A DNA stretch of 64,000 nucleotides from Apostichopus japonicus (GCF_037975245.1 NC_092568.1:17627001-17691000), one strand, 5' to 3'; counted from the first letter of the stretch, positions 12,301 through 25,662 are shown. The notes: generated by a model from the letters alone, not told the origin. Translations and numbers: made by a program.

Positions 12301-15300
12301 TAGATTCTGACATATGCTGGGTGCATCTGCTGGATGTATTGACATATCTAGGTACATATTTTTGCTTTGTTGTTTTTATTGTGCAATGTATTGAATTTTT
12401 TTACATGCATATAACTGGGTCAAGATTTATTTATATATTTTTTTTATACCCATGGTGAAATTTATCACTAGTTTTCAGAAGATTCCATGACTGTTGATAA
12501 AATCTGTAAGTAGCTATAGGGAAGAAATGTTGTTTAAGGATTAATTCATCAACATCAATTAAAATGTGCATCCTCAAAATGTCATCTTTGTTGGGTCCCA
12601 AATTTATGCACACTAACAAATTTGCAGGAAGTTTTCACAAGCATTTCCCTGGAGGTTCTGTAGATTCTCTACTTTTTTTCCCCAGACATTCATGATTGTT
12701 GTAAAAATAGACTATAAAATGTCCAGTGTGGATAAACTACATTTTGAGTGGCAGTAAAATGCTGGTTGAGATTTGTCTCGTGGGTGACCATTATCTGATT
12801 TCTAGCATATTTTGTGGCAATACTGATATCCATTAAGGGGTGTTGGTGTAGCTGTTGTAATTGAATGATTGGTGTTGTTGTGGAGAAAGAGAGGGAGGGG
12901 GAACTTTGCTTAGAAGGGCCAATCAATTTGTGTTGGTGTAACTGTTGTAATTGAATGATTGGTGTTGTTGTGGAGAAGGAGAAAGAGAGGGAGGGGGAAC
13001 TTTGCATAGAAGAGCCAATCAGTTTGTGTTGGTGTAGCTGTTGTAATTGAATGATTGGAGTTGTTGTGGTGGAGGAGAAAGAGAGGGAGGGGGGAACTTT
13101 GCTTAGAAGGGCCAATCAATTTAGATGATTTTTAAACTACAGTAGTGTGTACCGTACAGTTGATACCTGACTGACTCTCAGTGTCACACAACATTTGAAA
13201 TTACTAACTTGTTGCAAGAACTTTATTAGTAGTGAAAATGACTGGGGGCTATCACAGTGTTACCAAAGCAGTGTTAACTGTGAGTCCAGCAAAGTGAAGA
13301 TTGTAGAGAAGAAACAGTCATGAGAAGGGAGCCATATTATGTCTCCAGGGAGACTCCTGTGAACAAAACGGGTAGTTATCATCCAAAAACCCTTTGAAAA
13401 TTGAACGGTAGTGGCTCACTTTTTTGAGCAGAGATTCATGTTTTGAAATGTCACAGCTTATGATTTTCACAACCATGTTCCACAAGTAGCCTTTGACTCT
13501 TATAGAGAGGCTGAAACTCGTCATGAGAAAACATAAAAAAGAAGACCAAGAAGGGCTGTAGGTTAGTTGCAAACTGGTCAAAAGGGAAGTGTGTCTGAGA
13601 GATAGTGAAGGGGAGTGTCCATGAACTTTCATTAAGAATTCCATTATAAACAGGAATTTAAACGGATCCCTAACTCTGCAAAACATTTTCCCTGTGTAGG
13701 CTACATTGTTTCTTTAATATTGCGTATTGAGGTCGAAACAGTTGCCTGCACATATGTCAGATTAATGTCTCGGATGCACAAGGATATTTATGATTTTTTT
13801 GTTTGAATTTTGTATCTGATCAGTGAGCTAACATTTTGGTGGATTTGTGTGAGTAGTTACTATACAATATTAACCGAAACAAGATTCTTAGACTGCCAAG
13901 ATCAACTACGTAATGGGGCATTAAGAGACCTAATATTCGTGTTTGCTACAACGTTTCTAAATAACGTCTAAGAATGTATTCACAAAATTGTCAAGGACAA
14001 TTGGTTTTCAAATTTTATCCTTGGGTGCATTTTGTTGTATTTCATACAGCTAAGGGAAAATGAAGCTATTCCGACAAATATATTAAACCTGTCTATCGAT
14101 GGATCAATATTGTGAATCACACGGGTGACTTCCAGCATCATGTTTGCCTGAAAGAATATGAAATCTAGCCCTTTCTTTAAAAGAATTTTTTTTATCTGTT
14201 CTGTTGCAAATATAATCGTCGACTCTGCCTTCGGTCAGTCCGTAACGTCTTTTTTGCACGCCTCTCTCTTCAGATATGGAAGTCGATGCTGCAGCGACAA
14301 TGATGATGTTCAGAACACCACCCGAGAAGAGAGTTGAGCAACGTAAGTTACAAGATCAGATATATGTAAAGTGAATAATGGAAAAACATGTAAAATTAAT
14401 AACGAAAAAGTGACTGGGAAGTTTGACTGACTGACGTTTGACTGAAGTTTGACCGACTGGAAAACTGGATGGGACAATGGACAAGTTCAAAGCAATTTAT
14501 GGTTAGGAATAATCAGCGGAATTTCTTGTGAAATCCCTTCGATATGGTATCAGACATGGCTCATTGCATCGAAGCATTTTGCAGATGCAGCCAATAATCT
14601 CTCCTGATTGGTTGGTGGGGTGGGGGGAAAACAGCTTCACTTCACAGGGTGAGAGGACAGCGTCAGAGAATTGTCAGAAAGTCCATGTTTCGTACGTAAC
14701 GGCGTCTCTCTCATCATTCTAGTCATGTGACAGGGAATCTTGGCCTAAGTACACAGATACCGTAAAATAACATACCAGAGGTATTATTAATGCATGCATT
14801 AATCCAATTAATGCATGGTCCAACGATCTCTGCGATTTAATCCTAAAATAGCTGTCCATGTGTTCTCTTCGATAGCTTAAAGAAATGCATCAGGGTGAGG
14901 GGGGGGGGGGGGGTAGACACTGTCGTTTATTTAAAAGATTGGATGCATGGTGCAGTAGTTACACATTCGCCGTCACGAATTAGTGTGAACGTACTTTATT
15001 CAGGATCGTTAGCAATGGGAAAGATGGAAACGATAATAGTGTAAGCATTCAGAATCTGTGTATGTGCATAGCTGGCTAGTCTTGTCTAAACAAATAGAAT
15101 CCTACTGCCATTATCTGAGGCAACAGTGTCGTAAATCTTAAATTTAATCAGGAATTATTCTCCTCTCCTGCTTTCACCTATGAAGAGTAAATAATTCAGA
15201 TACTTGTTTACGATTTTTATTTTCTGGCAAAATAAATTGTGGTTGAGTAAATATGATGTGGAATTTAAGCTTGCCATGTGTCAGAATTGCATATTAAAAA

Positions 15301-18300
15301 AAAAATCTCATAAATTTGTGTACATTTCAGGTTTTGAGGGGTTTATTAATATAAACATTCTCAGCTGCCAAAATAATTTTTGTCTGTCTTGAAAAATTTG
15401 AAAAAATCTGGTGGGTATATAAAGTGTATACATGTCCATTCAACTATAGTTCTCTGGTGGTAATCATGATACTAGTAGTACTGTTAATTAATTGAGATGG
15501 TAATGTCTTCAGAATTCTGCATTTTAGTTCTGCAAGGTTTTGATTAATATCTGTCATAGGATTAGGATAATTGCAAAAAAAAATGTTGCCCGAATACAAA
15601 ACACTACATTTACATCTTTGGCTGGAAGTATAATAAATTATAATCTCCGTTAAATTGTCAGTGGGCAGAATTCAGTAAAACTCAACAAGTACCTGAACAG
15701 CTTGTAGATCTCCCTTACCTGGAATTATTGTGCTATTTATAACATTTCTGACCAACCAAGGCACTAGTTTGTTTGCTTTCGATAACTCTCCAGGTACTTC
15801 ACTTTTGGCTCAGCAAATGTGTGTCTGTTGATTCGTAAAAAACTAGAACAGTGTGAAAAGGTTTTGACGTGTTTGAAACTAATTCTGTGTTTTTATTGAA
15901 ATATGGCCCCACTGACATACTCTAACAAGTGTTGAAAATACAAAACACTTTCCACTTAACAACCGTACACACTCTTGTTAAGTGCAATAGACTTCTCTAC
16001 AATCAAGAAGGCTTACTTCCTGTTTTGTTTCCCTCCGTGCCATGTTCATGCTGATACATGCAATTACATTGCATTCACAGTCTAATGAAATGTGTATTTG
16101 TGTCCTTCCTCCAATATTAACATCTCTTGTTTGTTGGGGGAAACTCTTGTGTGTAAAGCAGTCCCATTACATTTGTTTTGCATTACATATTCATTCTGTG
16201 TGCCGTATATTAACCACCACTGCTCCTCTCTCTCTCATTCCAGTGGTCAAGTTGAAACGGGAAGGTCTGCAACCGCTTCACTCGTACACGGTCAACAACG
16301 GAGCAGCTCCACTGCAGGCCAAACCGGAGCAACCGCATTGTAAGGCCACCTTGGCCGACTTGGCTGAAACAGCTCTCTGCGACTACAAACCAAAGTGAGT
16401 CTTGCTTCCGTTTCATTGGAGACTTTGAAAAAGGAGATTGGAGGAATTGGGAATATGGGAGGGAGGGATTGAGGAGGGAGGGATGGATGGAGGGAAAGGA
16501 AAAAGTGCAAAATCTGAAATAGTACAAAAGGAAGGAGGAGGTAAAGGCTATGCATGATTGTCTCTCAGAAATATGGTTAAGGGAGATGGGGGGGAGGGGG
16601 GTGGATATAAATTCATCCCACCCTGTCAGAATGTTAGACCTAAGAAAAGGCTTGAATCATAACTAAAACTAGCACATTATTGTATTTTTCATCGTGGAGC
16701 TAGCTTAAGAAAGTGGGACTATTTTTTTTCTATATTACGTTCGACTGCCTCTCGTACATTATGTTTAAGGATTTCATTTTGAATATATGCAAGGGGGCCA
16801 AAAGGCTCCTACCTGCCACTTTTAACTCATCCACTCGCCACAGAGCTGAAAAGTGGCATCTCGTCTACCTTGCCTCCGTTTTTCTTCAATCCATGCTTGC
16901 TCACCACTCGCCTGTGTCCACTCGATTATTACTTATAAAAGAACTATAAAACTATAAAAGATATGCAAACTACCAGCCTCTGTGAAGTAAAGTAGCATTT
17001 CTCTTGGTTGTGAAATGGCTGCAGTTTTACTTGAACGTATTTTCACACCCAACAACAGCAAATTGGAAATTTCCCCATATATTTTTTTAATACCCTCGTA
17101 CTTTATTTGAAGTGACGGTCAGTTAATCAAAATATTGGTACAGTTACAGGATTTTCTGTGCCTAACAAAATTTTAAAATGTTACCAAAATCAGTGCAGAA
17201 AGCTCCTTTAAGTTACTCCCTTTTGTTCTTCCTATAACGTTTGAAAGAAAAATAAGGAAAGAAATTGTGGAACTCTGTTAAGTGTCATGGATGTCTTCTC
17301 TGATGTTCCTAAAGTTTACACGCTGTTGTTTTGAGAGTCAGCTGGCCTTGCCAAATAAACATCTCTGGAACATAACAATAATGTTTAATAGTCTGGTATG
17401 TCGAATATTCAAACATATATATACAGTCAGTGTACCACATAATATCTTCACTCCAATTTTGAAAATTCCAAATATCGATATTTTATAGCCTGGCACTCCT
17501 GTGCACAGAGCATGTTTGATGGCACTGGTGGTCATATTTTGTGACCTTTCAGGTCGTTGAAAATTTCGAACAGGTCTCTTACAGTTCCCTGTGATTGAAT
17601 GGTATGGGAGACTAAATAGAAAACAAATAAAACATTGTTGCTTATCGGAGTCTGCTATTTTTCATTTTGGCCATACCTGCCACTGTTTTAATTTTGGAAA
17701 AGAATGTGAGAAATGTACAAGAGCTAATATAGGCTCAGTTGTCACCACGCTACACTATTCACATGACTTGGTGAAAGTTTGAACACAATCATTTAGTTCT
17801 ATGGTAAAACATTGATATAAAGACAAACAGCTGAAGTGAGATGAAAAATAGCTGAATTGAGAACATCATCGAAACATTGACACTTGTCAAATTTTACAGT
17901 AGTTTATAGCTAAGAGCTGTTCTGATGTTATTCGAGATACCAAGTGTTTTTGGTCATAAAATGCACCTCAAGGTTTTCCCCCCACGAGAGATGCGTATAC
18001 TCGCGGACCAATGTCGTAGGTCGGCGTTACCTGTTTGGTCATCTATCAAACTACACAATCTAAATTGTTTTGATCCTTACACTGCAATGATACACTCCCA
18101 TCCCCCCCTCACCCTCCCCCTCCCCCCCATACAGCAGTGATTTAGTGCTTGTAACTGTTAATATCAGCACATTTGGATTAGACAGCAAGATCCACTGCCT
18201 TTGGTGAGGCTTAAATAGAACACAACTGCTTTCCCGACTTTACAAAAAGCTCTAGCCAGCTCAGCGTTACCACTTGCTCTATTAAGGAGGGAAAGTGTAT

Positions 18301-18968
18301 ATTATTGTCGTAACACTTGCCTCGCATTGTTGGTGGAGAGTTTTGATGCAGGCTCTATGAAGATTGCCAATATTTTCCTAGTTTGGCTGCCTTTACAGTT
18401 AATGACATTGTCTTTAAATTGAATTCGAGAATTTTGTGTGATGGTTACCATGACAACATAATTGTTTTTCATTACATGTGATAATTACCGGCTGGTTACA
18501 ATTGCTTTTCCTTCCTCCCCCCACCCCTGTAGGAGAGCCTCAACGCCCAGATCAACTGCAGCACTCAAAGCAAAGTGTACTCCATCGCCGAACGGCGCGA
18601 TGGACCATACGTACAGCCTGAGCTCCACGATGTGTACCCCGGTGGTGATCGGGGCCCTCGAGGACGACCCTGTGGACTGCGAGATGGAGAGCGACGGTAG
18701 CATGGACGACTCGGACTCAGACTCGGACCAGACGGAATCCAAGAGCTTCAACGACAGCGGGGTCTTCTCTAAAGGTAACTTTAACAAGAGGTGCTCGGAC
18801 GACAGCGAATCCGAAAGACAACTCCCGCTGAAGAAACGTCTCAAGAAGAAACCAAAGCATGTCGAACCAGACCTGGTAGAGGGCGCCGATGCATTACTGA
18901 ATTTAGCAGGAATAAACACCCAAGACTGTCAAGACTCCATCGACAATCTCTCACCGGTGTCCAGGTAA
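6311..18968 (+). CDS. FOXN3: FoxN2/3 forkhead transcription factor (FOXN3/CHES1-like), 3' part, six exons
   Basis: Sequence-specific nuclear regulator of the forkhead N2/N3 class; vertebrate FOXN3 is also called checkpoint suppressor 1, and FoxN2/3 acts in sea urchin skeletogenic cells. Exons: 6311 (or 6314)-6465, 8605-8666, 12087-12170, 14274-14342, 16244-16394, 18533-18968. All have AG/GT borders and phases agree at every junction; the joined part gives about 317 residues, matching the FOXN3 region after the start of forkhead wing 2. The first exon reads [20 protein letters not shown], then a KTPFHPYHH-like stretch, the end of the forkhead domain. Later exons hold conserved blocks [20 protein letters not shown] and [19 protein letters not shown]. 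The last exon has an acidic Ser/Asp tract, a basic [13 protein letters not shown] segment likely to be a nuclear localisation signal, and the family C-terminal motif DALLNLAGI. The 5' part, including most of the DNA-binding domain, is outside the window. Confidence 0.93.
6466..8604 (+). other. FoxN2/3 intron with candidate TCF/homeodomain module
   Basis: No coding exon is seen. Around 7805-7895 there is a dense run of homeodomain-type cores (CAATTG/CAATTA/TAATTGC, e.g. 7841-7846 and 7877-7882) followed at once by a perfect TCF/LEF site CCTTTGATC (7883-7891). The rest is AT-rich DNA with a G-rich stretch near 8317-8360. Confidence 0.35.
8667..12086 (+). other. FoxN2/3 intron containing a large minisatellite
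   Basis: The intron lies between the 62-base exon at 8605-8666 and the 84-base exon at 12087. It holds three tandem copies of GGAATATT(C/T) near 8857-8884, a strong X-box GTTGCCTGGTAAC at 9039-9051, the 24-copy minisatellite at 9837-10735, and G/C-rich low-complexity DNA near 11060-11090 and 11600-11740. No further coding exon is apparent. Confidence 0.55.
9837..10735 (+). repeat. Minisatellite, about 24 copies of a 31/41-base unit
   Basis: The core ACTGTACATGTCTAATGAAC recurs about 24 times. Two unit types alternate: about 31 bases (CATAGTGTATAT plus core) and about 41 bases, the longer one carrying an extra CATAGTGTAA. Copies are nearly identical in the middle and decay at the right edge (tatactatacatgtccaatg near 10690). 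Minus-strand open frames of 60-80 codons across it are by-products of the repeat, and the mixed unit lengths shift the frame. Confidence 0.95.
12171..14273 (+). other. FoxN2/3 intron with three-copy tandem repeat
   Basis: Apart from the tandem repeat at 12841-13122, no coding exon is recognised. An antisense open frame at 13318-13686 (122 codons) has no recognisable domain. Confidence 0.5.
12841..13122. repeat. Three tandem copies of a 90-96 base unit
   Basis: Units start at 12841, 12931 and 13027 (lengths 90, 96 and 96), each beginning TGTTGGTGTA and ending near AGGGCCAATCAATTT. They differ by a six-base GGAGAA-type insertion and a few substitutions. Both lengths are multiples of three, so an antisense frame stays open through all copies as a roughly 30-residue repeat rich in Ser, Gln, His and Thr. 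Its position in an intron and lack of a conserved domain argue against a protein. Confidence 0.9.
14343..18532 (+). other. Last two FoxN2/3 introns
   Basis: These introns flank the 151-base exon at 16244-16394. They contain an 18-base perfect palindrome ATTAATGCATGCATTAAT (14786-14803), a 15-base G run (about 14899-14913) and an X-box GTTACCATGACAAC (18444-18457) 76 bases before the last coding exon. No additional exon is seen. Confidence 0.5.
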
Positions 18969-21530
18969 CTGGGGGCAACGATCAGTGAGAACTGAGAGAA
19001 ACGAAGTGTAAAAAAAAACGTCAGGGTGTACGAAGAAGAGCTGAAAGGAGATAGCCTCTATTTTGAAATTGAAAGACGAGATCGTAAGTTAGCGTGGATG
19101 TATCCCTCACTCATTTTATACTCTTTGGTTAAGTACGATGAAGTTTTTACTTTGGCTCAAACCCAAAGACATCGTTTAGAGTAGAAAACGAACCTGTCCA
19201 CTCCCGTAAGTCCTAACAGCGTGATTATATAAATACGTGATGAACGTTCTCTTGTAAAAAAACGGTATCCTTTTTCAGTCACCAGTACCACCCTCTGTGG
19301 TATTGACTATTTTTCAGTAGTTACAAGTGGACGAGTGTTTCTCACAAATAATTTGAGAGCCATGCACAGGCAAAGAGGAAAAAATTGCAGCATCGGTGCA
19401 AAAGATGTCAGAAATGCTGCAAGTTATTCTGTAAATCTATTATTCTTAATCCTTCAGTCCACAGTTAACCATTACTTCATTTTGCGGTCAAAACTGATAT
19501 AGATATATATATACATACACACACACACTTTGTACTAAATTTGGGCGGGCAAAAAATCATTCACTTTATAATAATAATAATAATAACAATATGGTGGACT
19601 TATATAGCGCCAAATCAGAAACAAGAAGTAGCTGCTGTAGGCGCTTAACAAAACAAGTCAATCCCAATCTAAGGAACAAGTAAAGACATGAGTCTTAATC
19701 ATTTGAAAGTTAAAGTTAATTAGTGTTGCTTAAAAATTTTTAGGAATATTCGATACCAAATTTTGCAGACGAAATCTTACCAGGAATAGGAAAAAGTATA
19801 TTTTCATATAAAATTAACGTGACGAAACTTTAAGTCTCAAAAATGAAACAAGCACGAAACCTCAACTTTACCAAAAAATGGAAAGAGACACATTCAGACG
19901 TGACAGTATATAATTATTGCTAATTTTGCATTTATAAAGAACCAGCAGGTTGAAGCTAATTTCAGGAAACAATTATTAATATACAATTAGCTCTGAAGTA
20001 TTACTACTTCTGTGTTATTTATTACAATTTGATGAATGCAGACTTTTTTGGGAAGATTGATAAAAGTGACAAAAGTTACAACAAGTTGGAAGTATATTTT
20101 TACTTGAAAGAGATGGAATACATTTTTTTTAAACAACACTATGCTTTGAAGAAGTATTTCTCATATATCCAGCATAAGCCTGTTTTAGCTGGTCACTAAA
20201 TTTGTCTTCACAATTTGGTCAGTATTTTGCAAGAGGATGCATTTTTGGGTTCTTGATCTATTCTTCGATCATGGATTCATATCGGTCGCTGTGTTGCTAT
20301 GGGGGATGCCTTTTTACAGTATTTGCAAAAGCAAATCAAGGCCTAACCATCCAGTGTGTACAACAGTTATGTCATAGTTTGTTGAATGAATCTTGTGTTT
20401 GGTTTTAGTCATACCCTTACTATACCCTTAGTACCACCAGTACAGATATTAATGGTATTCTTAGTTTTAGAATTGGACAGACTTGTAAGTAGAATTGTAA
20501 TCGTAATAATTAAGTAATCGGACAGACTTGAGAAATTCTGTTTTTTGTTTGTTTTCTGGACAGTTGCACTTTCACTGTGGGCAGAGTGGATGGATATTAG
20601 ACATGTAATTGGTGGGTTGGGGTTGTGTGAGTCAAGGTTACAAATGATTTTCAGGTCTGGCAATGAAGCAAATTGGCATGCTTACAGAAAACAATGACCT
20701 CTATTCTGACACGACTCTGAATTGTGACGACACGTCATATTTTTTTCCCTCTTTTTAAAATAAATATATATTCGAACCCTTAGGTTTCGAGGAATGCTAC
20801 CGTACTTTTACCGATCGTGGTGGTGGTGCTTCAAATCAGGCTTCCAAAGATTGTAGCTTTGATCTGAAGGTGCAAATTTAAGGGTTAAATGCCACAAGTA
20901 CAAAAAAAGAAAGAAAAAATATCCTGTCTTCCATAGTTGGGTGCTGAATGATTCGGTGGTTGTGAAACCCTCATCAGTATTTTATTTTCTTTAAATTTTT
21001 TTTTTTTTAAATTCCTTTTGCATCTTTAGGGAAGTCTATCATGCCAGCATTTGAAGCCAAGTTTTAAACGTTTTTAGCCAAAAAATAAAAGAAGCTTTCA
21101 TACCAGTAGGTAGATTCTTAAAAGGTCAGTGAAAAGCAAGATAATGGACTACTTTGATTTATTAATAAAATTTTTGCTAGCAAACATGAAGCCAGTCGCT
21201 AAAACATGTGGGTACATTTCTTATGTATTGTCTAATGTCATATGCTTAGGGCAGTTTTTTTTATTCATTTTCTATTTTTTTTTTTTTTTTTTTTTTTTAA
21301 CAGTAATATTGGTGATGGTAGGATCGAAATGATCAGGTTTTTAAGTTGAAAAGCATTTTATTTTTGTTGGTTACAATTTGCAAAATCAGTAAAACACATC
21401 TCATGTAAACAGGGTTACTGTTTCAAATGATTTTTTAATAATGTAGTGGAGGATTAACTCAGAAGCAACTCAGTTTTAAACAGTACCTTTCTTTAATAAA
21501 TCAGTCAAGCTGAAGGAGTAAAAAAATCAA
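18969..21530 (+). other. Probable FoxN2/3 3' UTR and downstream DNA
   Basis: The DNA after the TAA stop at 18966-18968 has no coding signal. Possible poly(A) signals AATAAA occur at 20759-20764 and 21084-21089, and another near 21497; which one is used cannot be decided from sequence. A LINE tail lies at 19567-19700 and a long T-run at 21276-21298. Confidence 0.35.
19567..19700 (-). repeat. LINE 3'-end remnant with (TAA)n tail
   Basis: This has the same layout as the copy at 1030: (TAA)n, then 'ggacttatatagcgcc', 'aaatcagaaaca' and 'taggcgctta'. The two copies also share the following stretch (gaacaagt, aaagayrdgtctt), so they belong to one family. It sits within the probable 3' UTR of FoxN2/3. 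Confidence 0.6.
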
Positions 21531-24500
21531 ACAAACAAAACATTCTCCTTTTAATGGCAGGGAAAGTTGGGCTTTGACTTTCATTGACAGTTTGTGCAAT
21601 AGTCTGGGCGTGTTTTCCTCTCTTAAGACCTTTTTTTTTGTCTTTTTTTTTTAAATTCTCTCTCTATTACCGTTCCTTTCTTTTTTACCCTTTCCCTCAT
21701 AGAACAATTTGTTACTTTATTTTACCAAATATAAAAGTCGTATTATGTAAGCCTCTTTCCACTTTAAGTGTATATTATGCCATGTTATGTATATAATTTT
21801 AACAAAATGTGGAGCCTAAATCTCTCTTTTTCTTTCCTTTCAAAAAAAAATGTTTTTGTGACTTTGAACAGAGAGTTTGAGATATGTTTGGCAATTATGT
21901 TGGGTTGGGTAAAGGAAGTGGGGGGAGGGGTGTTGGGTTTTGGGAGGAGATGGGAACGAATGTCAAACCCCTCAGATCATGTGATATATGTGACAGCGAG
22001 TTATATTGAATGCCAACTGGCAGTTGATATTACTTAGTTGGAATTTTTTTCCCCCCTTCTTTTTACTTTAATTAATTAAAAATAGCAATTGTTTTGATTA
22101 AATTTGAGTTATTTATTTGGTTATAAAGGTTATATAGGTTGGTCGTTGTTTAGTCTGCAATAGGATTCATTGCAATACACAAATTCTGGTGCAAACATGT
22201 AAATTGGTCTTGCCAAGGAACAGTACTGGTTTGCCGTGAGATGACAACATAATGGAAAAGAAGTTGCTTAGCTTTGCTGTGATTTTTTTAAATTTTTTAT
22301 GTTTGCTGTGACTGACATTAACCAACTCAACAATGAATTCCTACAAACCATCTAACCAGCTTGTAGATCACCATCCCTTTCTTACCATCCCCTCCTCATC
22401 CCAAGTTTTTTGGTCAAAACACTCTCCATTTTAGGGCATGGTTTCTTCTGACAGGAATGTTATTTAACTGCATGTTGATTTAGATAAAACACATCACCTC
22501 ATTGATTATCCATCTCATTCCCTTCAACTCACTCCTCCTCCTCCTCCTCCTCCTCCTCCTCCTCCTCCTCCTCCTCCTCCTCCTCCTCCTCCTCTTCTCC
22601 CAACTCCTCCTATCCCCCTCCCCCACTTTATCTCATCCTTCTCATTCTCTTGAAATTAAATACTGTATGCTCGTCCATCATTTTGAGGATTTGGGGATCT
22701 TACCAACCTTCAATTTGCCAAACATATTTCAGGTATGTGAATCCCTAGATTCTCCTCCTCCTTGAAACTTCAGAGAGACGTTTTAACGAGGGATATCAAC
22801 TACGATGAACGACTCGCCAAGAAAGTATAAGAGCTAAATATAGGACTAAGATACAAACTTGGGACACCATATTTGGTCTTCCTTTAGCGATAATTTGTGA
22901 GAATTGGCTAGTAATTTATCTTAACACCTGTATCTCTTACCCTATATACAACGTTTTTTCTACGAGATCTTCTGATAAGCTATCTCACATGTATCATTAT
23001 GATTATACTTTTATCATTATTAGTTTATATATTAATTTTTACGAAAACTTTGTAATCTTGTTTTATTTTGCGATATATGTAAACTTCAAAGGAATATGTT
23101 CACCCTTTGCTTCAACCCAACTCATTTAATCTCAGTAGAAATCAGCTGCGATGTAAAATTATGACGTTATTTTCCTTATGGAAAAGGTGGTTTTTTGCCT
23201 CAAGTTCCTCATAGTTATCTCTTTGTCCAACTCTTTGCTCTTAATTTTATGTTTTCCATGTTTGATTAAGGAAATCTTTGCTAGTTGTTTAGTCAATTAG
23301 CCACAGGCTGTTACTTAAATTGTGTAATCCCAGTTCGACATCCCTGAATGTTCTGTTTACATCATTGAAATTTCTTGGGATGGAAATGAAGGGTAATGAC
23401 AACACCATTTTCCATCTCATGAAACCTTTTCATTGTAATCCATCTTGCTCTCCCATAAGTTTTAAACTCCGATTTGTGACTTAGCCATTTAACGTAATTG
23501 AAGTACTAAGCAGATGGTTGCGATTGTCTGTGCTGACAGGCAAACTTTTTAAATTGCAGAGTCAAAATAAACTCTCTGAGAGCATCAGATTGTACCGGTT
23601 GCGTCAAAATAGATGCTCAAATCTGGAGAAAGTCACCGATACACTTGTCAAATAGATTGGTCAGCTGTAAACCTAGGCCACCATCTCTGCAGCAGTGTTT
23701 AACTCGTTGTTCCTGCTCAAAACAAACTTTGCATATATTTTCAACAATTGTGATTTCAAATTTTTTGGCATTACGTACACAGAATTGCATCTGTGGGAAT
23801 TGAAAAAATGAAAACACAAATAATGCTTGAAAGAATGATGGAATATGTAGAAAGGAAAGATTGACAAGATTCCCGAGAAACTTTGTACGTATGACTCGGT
23901 ATGGTATTTGATAAAAATACCAACCGAGAGAGCAAAACAGACTTGGTATCATTCACACAGAGCATCGCAGTAGTCAGCTGAATGAAACCCGGCAGGAAAA
24001 TAAAATTAAGTTACCATAGTAACGAATGCAACCAGCTGCTTAGTATGTTCGACTTCATATCAGCAATCGTGTGCATTTAAATATAACATCCAGTATATAT
24101 CTCTATTTGTTATACAAGTGGCTGCTATATATTAAAGTATTGCTTATTTTATGTTTCTAAGGTGGTCCATTCATTGGCGTGACGTGTGACCACTCTTTTT
24201 GTGCCGTGACATAACGATTAACCCCATCCAGTTTGCTGTGAATTAACTTTTGCTGTGATTCAGTTTAGCTTGTTTTTGACTTTTTGACTGGACATAAATG
24301 CAGTTACAAAAGGGACCTCTGGTGCAATTGGGTATTATCGTATCTACTTTAAAAAAGAAATACGGGATAACTAGTTTCTGTTGTCCACTTTTTTGGAAAG
24401 GGAATACAATCTGTACATATTTACGAAGTATTTAAAGAAAACAAATTTTTATTTACAAAAAACTCAAGCATCATCATCATCATCATCTTTTTAATTAACT

Positions 24501-25604
24501 TTTGCCCTCTCGTTGTGAATTTCAACTTTCGTTGAGCTTTTTTCAACAGCTGTAATTGTTCAATTTTTTTTTTTTGGTCTCTTTATTTTTATCAATGTAT
24601 AGCTTTGTTTTTGTTTTTTGATTCCTTTTGGTTTTAACAGTCTTCCTAAAATCTACTGAAGATATAGCAACAGTCTTGCGATGTTCAAGACTTGACATCA
24701 ATAAAGGTGACAATTTACGCAACTCATGCTTATTGTACAGCATATCTTGTCTAATAATTTAGTACAGGTACAATGGTGGAAAGGGCATAATGTAAGCCTG
24801 TATTTAACTGGTTTAAAATATATGAAATACAAAAGAAAATTCAGGTTGTCGCTCCTTTTTATTCACTGCGTAAGTTTATCTTACTCTAATTTCAATCGAA
24901 GAAGTTCCGTAAAAAAATTGTAAACAAAATTGTGATATTTTGCCAATCGCACAAGCAACAAGATTCTCCTTCACACTCTGTAAGACATTCTCAAATGTAA
25001 GGACAGAGGCAGACTTGCCATTGGGTCAGATGAGCACAGGCCCAGGGCCCCCCCCCCTCTGTCCTCCCACTCCTCCAATGTATGGGCCTTACACCTGGAT
25101 TAACAATGTAAACACTATATATGTGTGTTTACAATGTAAACACATACCTGTCTTGGTTCATGGCTAAGTTGATCCACATATCTAGTATGAAATTTACCAG
25201 AAATTTGCTACTGAAGTTATTCAAGTTGAAAGGTTGTCAGACATTAACCTCTGGTGACCTCAAATGGCCTTTGACCTATTTGCAAAACATGACACTGAGT
25301 CTTGTACTCATTTTTTCCACATAACAAGTATGAAGTAATTAAGACAACACCCCCCCCCCCTAGCCCTTTGATTATAGCAGCTTACAAAACACATCCGCTT
25401 AGAACTTCCAAAATATTGCATCCATTCATAACGAACCAGGGATGGGTTTAGTTCTCTTAACCATTAGTATGGGCAAAGAGTTGCTAGCGAAGGGTAACAC
25501 CAATGAATGGTGACTGAGTGAACCCTATCATAACCCCGGCACAGGAGTTACAGCATATAGAGTTATAACTACAAACTTGGCTGCAAGCTAAAAAGTAGTA
25601 ACCA
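21531..25604. other. Convergent intergenic region between FoxN2/3 and TMEM223
   Basis: No gene is recognised. It contains a (CTC)21 microsatellite at 22532-22593, a strong palindromic X-box GTTACCATAGTAAC at 24010-24023, and C-runs at 25049-25057 and 25351-25360. Short open frames at 23617-23965 and elsewhere overlap on several frames with no domain. Confidence 0.5.
22532..22593. repeat. (CTC)n microsatellite
   Basis: About 21 uninterrupted CTC triplets are visible, followed by an imperfect CTTCTCC extension. The polyleucine open frame across it is an artefact. Confidence 0.97.
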
Positions 25605-25610
25605 TTTATT
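25605..25610 (-). terminator. Poly(A) signal of the TMEM223 homologue
   Basis: Plus-strand TTTATT reads AATAAA on the minus strand, 53 bases beyond the TMEM223 stop codon. It is the nearest canonical signal and implies a very short 3' UTR. Confidence 0.55.
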
Positions 25611-25662
25611 AAACATACTGCTCGTATTGAGCAGCAGACTTCATTATTTTATCAGGTATTCG

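Noticed and set aside
13318-13686. 122-codon antisense frame in a FoxN2/3 intron
   Set aside because: No recognisable domain and no splice or promoter support.
18485-18919. 144-codon minus-strand frame
   Set aside because: It is the shadow of the FoxN2/3 last exon; the plus frame carries the conserved DALLNLAGI motif.
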